Origin: JAICYJ01 sp036263035
GTDB lineage: Bacteria; Actinomycetota; Thermoleophilia; Gaiellales; JAICJC01
Direction of reading: 5' to 3'
DNA length: 25,439 bases
NCBI GenBank assembly: GCA_036263035.1
Contig: DATAHR010000022.1
Span: forward strand, 1-25,439
The notes under the pieces are model-generated. The model ran no database searches, was not told the origin of the DNA, and was given only the letters and a program-made list of their open reading frames with translations. Numbering within the stretch: the stretch's first letter is position 1; every line of letters starts with the position of its first letter. A program made the position numbers and the translations under genes. Positions 21,799-25,439 of this stretch are shown here, in pieces.

Positions 21799-22290
21799 TC
21801 AGGCTACGGCTGCCGGCTCGGACTCGGCCGCGGCAGCCGCCTTCGCGGCTGGGCACACCAGGCGGTTCAGCAAGGTGCCGAGCGTGTCCAGCTCCTCGGC
21901 CGTGAAGTGCTCGGTGAACAGACGTTCGATGTCGCCGTGGTGCGTCTTTGACGCCTCCAGCAGCTTTTCGTACCCGGCGTCGGTCAGCATCGCGTAGGTG
22001 ACCCGCGCGTCGGCGTCACACGAGCGCTTGCAGACGTAGCCCGCGCGCTCGAGGCCCTCGAGCAGGCGGGTGATCCCCGACGCCGAGAGCACGACGCGGT
22101 CGGCGAGGTCGACGCGCCGCAGCACACGCTCGGGGGCGTCGGCCAGCTGCACGAGCACGTCGTAGTCGTTCAGCGTGAGGCCGTGCTTCGAGATCAGGGT
22201 CGCGTTCATCGCACGCGTCAGCTCGGCGTGGCTCCGCAGCAGCGGAAGCCATGCATTTAATACTTGAGGGCTCAATACTTGACGGCTCAA
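21799..22290 (-). CDS. MarR-family transcriptional regulator
   Basis: 163 aa from a TTG at 22290. The winged helix is clear: AELTRAMNATLISKHGLTLNDYDVLVQLADAP, VDLADRVVLSASGITRLLEGLERAGYV as the recognition helix, then CDADARVTYAMLTDAGYEKL as the wing. Cys87, Cys91 and Cys146 could allow redox sensing. The first 11 codons are read from its own operator repeats (S-R-Q-V-L then S-P-Q-V-L), so the true start might be the TTG at 22290 or 22275. AGAAAG is the only, weak, ribosome site. A start at Met28 would cut the first helix and is unlikely. It probably represses the divergent yceI operon and itself. Confidence 0.9.
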   Translation of the reverse strand: MSRQVLSPQVLNAWLPLLRSHAELTRAMNATLISKHGLTLNDYDVLVQLADAPERVLRRVDLADRVVLSASGITRLLEGLERAGYVCKRSCDADARVTYAMLTDAGYEKLLEASKTHHGDIERLFTEHFTAEELDTLGTLLNRLVCPAAKAAAAAESEPAAVA

Positions 22291-22320
22291 CTTTCTGGTG
22301 CTAGATTGTTGCTAGCTCAA
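22264..22320. promoter_or_regulatory. three MarR-type operator sites
   Basis: Twelve-bp sites TTGAGGGCTCAA (22264-22275), TTGACGGCTCAA (22279-22290) and TTGCTAGCTCAA (22309-22320) start 15 and 30 bp apart. The first is a clean inverted repeat, TTGAG-N2-CTCAA. They cover the yceI -35, flank its -10, and reach into the first codons of the MarR gene. Confidence 0.7.
22279..22307 (+). promoter_or_regulatory. yceI promoter
   Basis: TTGACG (22279-22284), a 17-bp spacer and TAGATT (22302-22307) match sigma-70 -35 and -10 elements well. The -35 lies inside the second operator site and the third site begins just after the -10, so a bound MarR protein would block the polymerase. Confidence 0.65.
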
Positions 22321-22349
22321 GTATACATCGGAAGAAGGAGCCCATCCAC

Positions 22350-22886
22350 ATGAGCACCATCGAGATCACTCCAGGGACGATCCCGGCCGGCAGCTACGCC
22401 GCCGATCGTTCCCACTCGACCGCCGAGTTCACCGTCCGCCACATGAAGATCTCCACCGTGCGCGGCGTGTTCCTCGACTTCGACGCCTCGCTCGAGGGCG
22501 GTGACGAGCCGCGCATTTCCGGCAGCATCCGCACCGCCAGCGCGGTCACGCACGACGAGACCCGCGACGGCCACCTGAAGGCGCCCGACTTCTTCGACGT
22601 CGAGCGCTATCCCGAGGCCACCCTCGCCGGCAGCCTGGTCGCACCCGACCGCTTCGAGGGCGAGCTGACGCTGAAGGGCGTCACCAAGCCGATCACCATG
22701 CGCGCGAGCGTCTCCGGGCCGGACACCGATCCGTGGGGCAACGAGCGCGTCGGCGTCGAGCTCCAGGGCACGATCAACCGCCTCGACCACGGCGTCGACT
22801 GGAACGCCCCGCTCCCGGGCGGCGGCCTCCTGGTGGACAACGAGGTCAACCTCCACGCCAGCCTCTCGTTCGTGAAGCAGGCGTAA
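22350..22886 (+). CDS. YceI-family protein
   Basis: 178 aa. The lipocalin-like YceI barrel pattern is clear: AGSYAADRSHSTAEFTVRHMKISTVRGVF, then VTHDETRDGHLKAPDFFDVERYPEATL, GELTLKGVTKPITMRASV and an end LLVDNEVNLHASLSFVKQA. Family members bind polyisoprenoids or similar amphiphiles. No signal peptide is present, so this copy is cytosolic. GAAGGAG precedes the ATG at 22350. It is the first gene of a two-gene operon with the FMN reductase, facing away from the MarR gene. This combination is often tied to quinone or electrophile stress, which is an inference here. Confidence 0.95.
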   Translation: MSTIEITPGTIPAGSYAADRSHSTAEFTVRHMKISTVRGVFLDFDASLEGGDEPRISGSIRTASAVTHDETRDGHLKAPDFFDVERYPEATLAGSLVAPDRFEGELTLKGVTKPITMRASVSGPDTDPWGNERVGVELQGTINRLDHGVDWNAPLPGGGLLVDNEVNLHASLSFVKQA

Positions 22887-22891
22887 CCACC

Positions 22892-23440
22892 ATGCGTGTG
22901 CTGACCATCTCAGGCAGCCTGCGGCCGGACTCCTACAACGCCCTGCTCCTCCGCGCAGTGGAGGAGCAGGCTCCGGCCGACGTCGAGCTGACCGCGTTTG
23001 AGGGGCTTGCCGACATCCCCCACTTCCACGGCGACCGCCAGGACTCGGGGCCCACGCCAGAGGCGGTACAGCGACTGCGTTCCCAGATCCAGGCGGCGGA
23101 CGCCGTGCTGATCGCCACGCCGGAGTACAACGGATCGATCCCCGGAACGCTGAAGAACGCGCTTGACTGGGTGTCGGTTCCCTTTCCTGACAACGCCATC
23201 AAGGGCAAGCCGGTGGCGGTGATCGGTGCCAGCACCGGCGGCTACGGCGGCATGTGGGCGCAGGCCGAGCTGCGGAAGGTGCTCGGCATCATGGGCGCCC
23301 GGGTGGTCCCGGCGGACTTCTCGCTCGCACACGCGCAGCAGCAGTTCGACGAGCAGGGAGCGCTCAAGGCCAACCAGGCCGGCCGGCTGGCGCTGGCCGT
23401 GGAACAGCTGCTCGCCGAAGCGCAGCCGCTGGCGGCGTAA
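22892..23440 (+). CDS. NADPH-dependent FMN reductase / azoreductase-type flavoprotein
   Basis: 182 aa, flavodoxin-like. The FMN phosphate loop is ISGSLRPDSYN at the N-terminus. PEYNGSIPGTLKNALDWVSVP is the family signature, and GASTGGYGGMWAQAELR forms the third FMN-binding loop. It reduces FMN, quinones or azo compounds with NAD(P)H in the cytosol. The ATG at 22892 lies 5 bp after the yceI stop with only a weak ribosome site inside yceI, so it is likely coupled to that gene. A strong hairpin follows its stop. The MarR-controlled pairing supports a detoxification role. Confidence 0.93.
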   Translation: MRVLTISGSLRPDSYNALLLRAVEEQAPADVELTAFEGLADIPHFHGDRQDSGPTPEAVQRLRSQIQAADAVLIATPEYNGSIPGTLKNALDWVSVPFPDNAIKGKPVAVIGASTGGYGGMWAQAELRKVLGIMGARVVPADFSLAHAQQQFDEQGALKANQAGRLALAVEQLLAEAQPLAA

Positions 23441-23450
23441 AGCTCCAATC

Positions 23451-23482
23451 CACCGGGGTCTGCCTACGGGCGGGCCCCGGTG
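23451..23482. terminator. 14-bp hairpin ending the yceI operon
   Basis: CACCGGGGTCTGCC, loop TACG, GGCGGGCCCCGGTG pairs over 14 bp with two G-T wobbles on the plus strand. It begins 10 nt after the FMN-reductase stop. No T-tract follows. Confidence 0.75.
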
Positions 23483-23532
23483 TCAACCGGCGGTCTAGTG
23501 CGGTCAAGCTGAACCCTGACCTCGCCCTTGCG

Positions 23533-23538
23533 TACAAT
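23533..23538 (+). promoter_or_regulatory. -10 box (TACAAT), leaderless start at 23546
   Basis: TACAAT is the best -10 match in the window and ends exactly 7 nt before the ATG at 23546. An upstream ATG at 23537 overlaps the box itself and cannot be the start if this promoter is used. Confidence 0.6.
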
Positions 23539-23545
23539 GGCGCCG

Positions 23546-24112
23546 ATGGAGACCGTCGGGTTCACCAGCATGGCGGAGGGCACCGCGGAGGACTACGCGC
23601 TGCTCGACCGCTACGAGGAGGAGTACCTGACGGTGCTCCCGGACCGGCTGCTGGAGGCCCTGGATCGGCTGCGCACATCGTTCGCCGGCTATCAGGTCAC
23701 CCGCTACGAGCACTCCCTGCAGTCGGCGACGCGGGCCGTGCGCGACGGCCGGGACGAGGAGTACGTCGTCGCCGCGCTGCTGCACGACATCGGCGACGAG
23801 CTCGCCCCCTACACCCACGGCGAGATGGTCGCCGCTGTGCTGAAGCCCTACGTGCGCCCGGAGCTGTGCTGGGTGGTCAAGCACCACGGCCTCTTCCAGA
23901 TGTACTACTACGCGCACCACTCCGGCGGCGACCGCAACGCCCGCGACCGCTACCGCGACCACGAGTGGTTCGACGCGTGCGCGGAGTTCTGCGAGAAGTA
24001 CGACCAGAACTGCTTCGACCCCGAGTACGACTCACTGCCGGTCGAGCACTTCGAGCCGATGGTGCGGCGGGTCTTCTCGGAGGTTCGCTACCTCGACGTT
24101 CCGGAGACCTAG
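23546..24112 (+). CDS. HD-domain phosphohydrolase-like / mixed-valence oxygenase-like protein
   Basis: 188 aa. The HD metal ligands are visible: His56 in RYEHSLQSA, His80-Asp81 in AALLHDIGDE, His91 in YTHGEM, and His113-His114 in WVVKHHGLFQ. The extra His between the HD pair and the last His is the arrangement of di-iron HD proteins such as PhnZ, so it may be an oxygenase or a phosphohydrolase. The C-terminal part (HHSGGDRNARDRYRDHEWF, CAEFCEKYDQNCFDPEYDSLP) is characteristic of this subgroup and of no known function to me. The substrate is unknown. The start at 23546 is set by TACAAT, 7 nt upstream. The sigma factor gene follows after 229 bp of structured sequence. Confidence 0.82.
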   Translation: METVGFTSMAEGTAEDYALLDRYEEEYLTVLPDRLLEALDRLRTSFAGYQVTRYEHSLQSATRAVRDGRDEEYVVAALLHDIGDELAPYTHGEMVAAVLKPYVRPELCWVVKHHGLFQMYYYAHHSGGDRNARDRYRDHEWFDACAEFCEKYDQNCFDPEYDSLPVEHFEPMVRRVFSEVRYLDVPET

Positions 24113-24140
24113 ACCTAGACCTCGACTCGCGGAGAGGCGG

Positions 24141-24176
24141 GCCTCCCGTCCGCGGGCTCCAACGCGGGCGGGAGGC
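24141..24176. terminator. 14-bp hairpin after the HD gene
   Basis: GCCTCCCGTCCGCG, an 8-nt loop, CGCGGGCGGGAGGC pair over 14 bp with one wobble, 28 nt after the HD gene's stop. Its 3' arm overlaps a second possible hairpin, 24174-24194 (GGCGGTCC with GGGCCGCC), so the two exclude each other. It has no T-tract. Confidence 0.6.
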
Positions 24177-24208
24177 GGTCCTCCAAGGGCCGCCGAGACG
24201 GAGAGGCA

Positions 24209-24330
24209 GACTGCTCATTGCGACCCTGCATGGTCGTTGTAGCAGTCCGGGGCTGAGACGACCAGAGCTGGGCGAAAGCTCTTACAAAGCCCGAACAGCC
24301 ACGGAGGTTTCCCTCCGGCCCGTCGCGGGC
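24209..24330 (+). ncRNA. structured 5' leader of the sigma factor gene
   Basis: Successive hairpins lie directly before the sigma gene. The first is GACTGCT...AGCAGTC (24209-24247), enclosing CGACC-CTGCAT-GGTCG. The second is GGGCT...AGCCC (24250-24292), enclosing AGAGCT-GGGCGAA-AGCTCT. The third is CGGAGG-TTTC-CCTCCG (24302-24317), and the fourth is GCCCG-TCG-CGGGC (24318-24330). The only GGAGG in the region is buried in the third, 34 nt from the ATG. No known riboswitch class is matched with confidence. Confidence 0.45.
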
Positions 24331-24341
24331 ATCGTCCGCGA

Positions 24342-25166
24342 ATGCAGGACGTGGCACCGCGCTACGGCGCCGAGCAGTCGCTCGACGTCTACCTCCGCGA
24401 AATCGGTCGTCGGCCACTCCTGACCAAGGACGAGGAGCGCATGCTCGCGCGCCGCGTCGAGGCAGGCGACCCCGCCGCCCGGCGCCGCATGATCGAGTCG
24501 AACCTGCGACTGGTCGTCTCGATCGCAAAGCACTATCGCGGCCACGGCGTGCCCCTGGTCGACCTGATCCAGGAGGGGACGGTCGGGCTGATCCGCGCCG
24601 TCGAGAAGTTCGACTGGCGCCGCGACCTCAAGTTCTCGACGTACGCCACCTGGTGGATCCGCCAGGCGGTGCAGCGCGGCGTCCACAACAATGGGCGCGC
24701 CGTCCGCATCCCCGTTCACACCGCCGAGCGGGTGGTCAAGGTGCGCCGCGTCCGCTCACGGCTGGAGGACCAGCTCGGCCGCGTGCCCACCGACGAGGAA
24801 GTGGCGGAGGCGGTCGCGATGCCCGTCGAGCGCGTCAGCTTCCTGATTCACATCGACGCGGTCTCCCAGGTCGCCGGAGCCGAGTTCGAGCACGAGATGG
24901 AGCGGGCGGTCAACCCGGCCGGCACGGAGGACCAGATGCTCGAGACCGAGCGGCGCGAGGCGCTGCTGCAGGGCCTGGCCCACCTGCCGGAACGTCAGCG
25001 GGTCGTCCTCGAGCTCCGCTACGGGCTCGACGGCGGCGGGCCGCGCAGCGCCGACCGGGTCGGCCAGCTGCTTGCGATCTCCCGGCAGCGCGTGCACCAG
25101 CTGGAGCTCGCCGCACTGGGAACGCTGCGGTCGAATGGCGCGCTCGCACCCTGGTACACGGGCTAG
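24342..25166 (+). CDS. RNA polymerase sigma factor, sigma-70 group 2 type
   Basis: 274 aa. Region 1.2/2 is almost consensus: SLDVYLREIGRRPLLTKDEE, NLRLVVSIAKHYRGHGVPLVDLIQEGTVGLIRAVEKFDWRRDLKFSTYATWWIRQAV. Region 3 has VRIPVHTAERVVKV and LGRVPTDEEVAEAV. Region 4 has LPERQRVVLELRYGLDGG, but the -35 helix is unusual: RSADRVGQLLAISRQRVHQLELAALGTLR replaces the common TLEEVGRRLGVTRERVRQIE pattern. It lacks the N-terminal region 1.1 of a primary sigma, so it is an alternative factor of the HrdB/SigB-like group. There is no ribosome site near the ATG at 24342, and a folded leader precedes it. Its stop codon lies at the boundary of the inverted-repeat element. Confidence 0.9.
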   Translation: MQDVAPRYGAEQSLDVYLREIGRRPLLTKDEERMLARRVEAGDPAARRRMIESNLRLVVSIAKHYRGHGVPLVDLIQEGTVGLIRAVEKFDWRRDLKFSTYATWWIRQAVQRGVHNNGRAVRIPVHTAERVVKVRRVRSRLEDQLGRVPTDEEVAEAVAMPVERVSFLIHIDAVSQVAGAEFEHEMERAVNPAGTEDQMLETERREALLQGLAHLPERQRVVLELRYGLDGGGPRSADRVGQLLAISRQRVHQLELAALGTLRSNGALAPWYTG

Positions 25167-25423
25167 ATGATTGATTCCACGACTCCGCACGTCTGATCGC
25201 CTGACTGCGGGTGGTTGCCAGCCGTGTGGGGGCTGCGACCGCATTCGCGATCTGCGTGATCGCAGATCGCTCATGACCGGTGCAAGGCGTACCGCCTTGC
25301 ACCTCTTCGCACCGCGGCGTCCTCGGTCGGGCCGATATTCCCGATATCGGCCCTCCCTCGATCCTTGCGCTGCTTGCCTACCGATCGCTCAGACCGCACG
25401 GCGCCGTGGAATCAACCATCTAG
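25163..25423. mobile_element. MITE-like 261-bp inverted-repeat element with four hairpins
   Basis: Terminal inverted repeats at 25163-25181 and 25405-25423 match at 18 of 19 positions (CTAGATGRTTGATTCCACG), with partial pairing for about 25 bp further inward. CTAG or TA at each end fits a target duplication, as for IS630/Tc1-type elements. Inside are three perfect stems: GCGATCTGCG-TGAT-CGCAGATCGC (25247-25270), GGTGCAAGGCG-TAC-CGCCTTGCACC (25279-25303) and GGGCCGATAT-TCCCG-ATATCGGCCC (25329-25353). A bulged one lies at 25213-25240. There is no reading frame of note. The left edge coincides with the sigma factor's TAG stop. It could also be a structured RNA. The remaining bases to 25439 show nothing further. 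Confidence 0.7.
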
Positions 25424-25439
25424 GCGCTAGGGCACGAAC

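Noticed and set aside
20007..21905. 632-codon open frame on the plus strand
   Set aside because: It lies opposite the SDR and aminotransferase genes, whose motifs are unambiguous. Long antisense frames are expected at this GC content.
24248..24330. cyclic-di-GMP (GEMM) type riboswitch
   Set aside because: GCGAAAGC and ACAAAGCC recall parts of the motif, but the conserved GGGCAAACC core and the spacing are missing.
25163..25423. complete insertion sequence
   Set aside because: At 261 bp it is too short for a transposase and contains no reading frame. At most it is a non-autonomous element.
1..25439. tRNA or rRNA genes
   Set aside because: No cloverleaf with a T-loop GTTCGAATC-like sequence and no rRNA-like stretch was recognised on either strand by eye.

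Overview
The window is a gene-dense stretch of very high-GC DNA from what is almost certainly an actinobacterium. A Thermoleophilia-like lineage is my guess, but no rRNA or other marker is present to prove it. Supporting signs are the G/C-ending codons, the GTG starts, the fusion of an alpha/beta hydrolase to a class III cyclase, a csp-infA pair, a primary-type group 2 sigma factor, and many genes that look leaderless, with a TANNNT box ending 6-8 nt before the start codon. No tRNA, rRNA, CRISPR array or transposase gene was seen.

Left part (1-7255): an alpha/beta hydrolase (70-918, minus) is divergent from a zinc-free MDR oxidoreductase (1066-2121, plus). Then comes the most unusual locus, read leftward. 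It encodes a secreted protein with two CxxC repeats (7255-6677), three near-identical 67-72 residue peptides (6516-5862), a strong 13-bp hairpin, a membrane M50 metalloprotease with an N-terminal PqqD/RRE-like domain and a C-terminal FN3-like domain (5803-3863), and a secreted beta-propeller-like protein (3689-2136). It resembles a ribosomally made peptide system in which the protease recognises, cuts or exports the peptides. The C-terminal part of the peptides matches the 21-residue repeat of the CxxC protein, with Ser-x-x-Ser in place of Cys-x-x-Cys.

Middle (7396-16249): two small membrane proteins, the hydrolase-cyclase fusion, a DUF1801 protein, a gene-free stretch with a tandem 88-bp hairpin repeat (10142-10350), an unknown protein, two HTH_42/AlkZ-YcaQ-type DNA glycosylase family proteins, a VOC protein, a cupin, and an OmpR-type two-component pair.

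Right part (16366-25439): a secreted protein divergent from the two-component pair, a sulfotransferase-like protein, a cold-shock protein with an atypical IF-1, an EamA exporter, a YbjQ protein, an SDR/class III aminotransferase operon under or next to a MarR regulator, a divergent YceI/FMN-reductase operon with three MarR-type operator sites, and an HD-domain protein. A sigma-70 factor follows behind a highly structured leader. Its stop codon lies at the edge of a 261-bp inverted-repeat element that contains four hairpins (25163-25423).

All functional calls come from reading motifs by eye. No database search was run.
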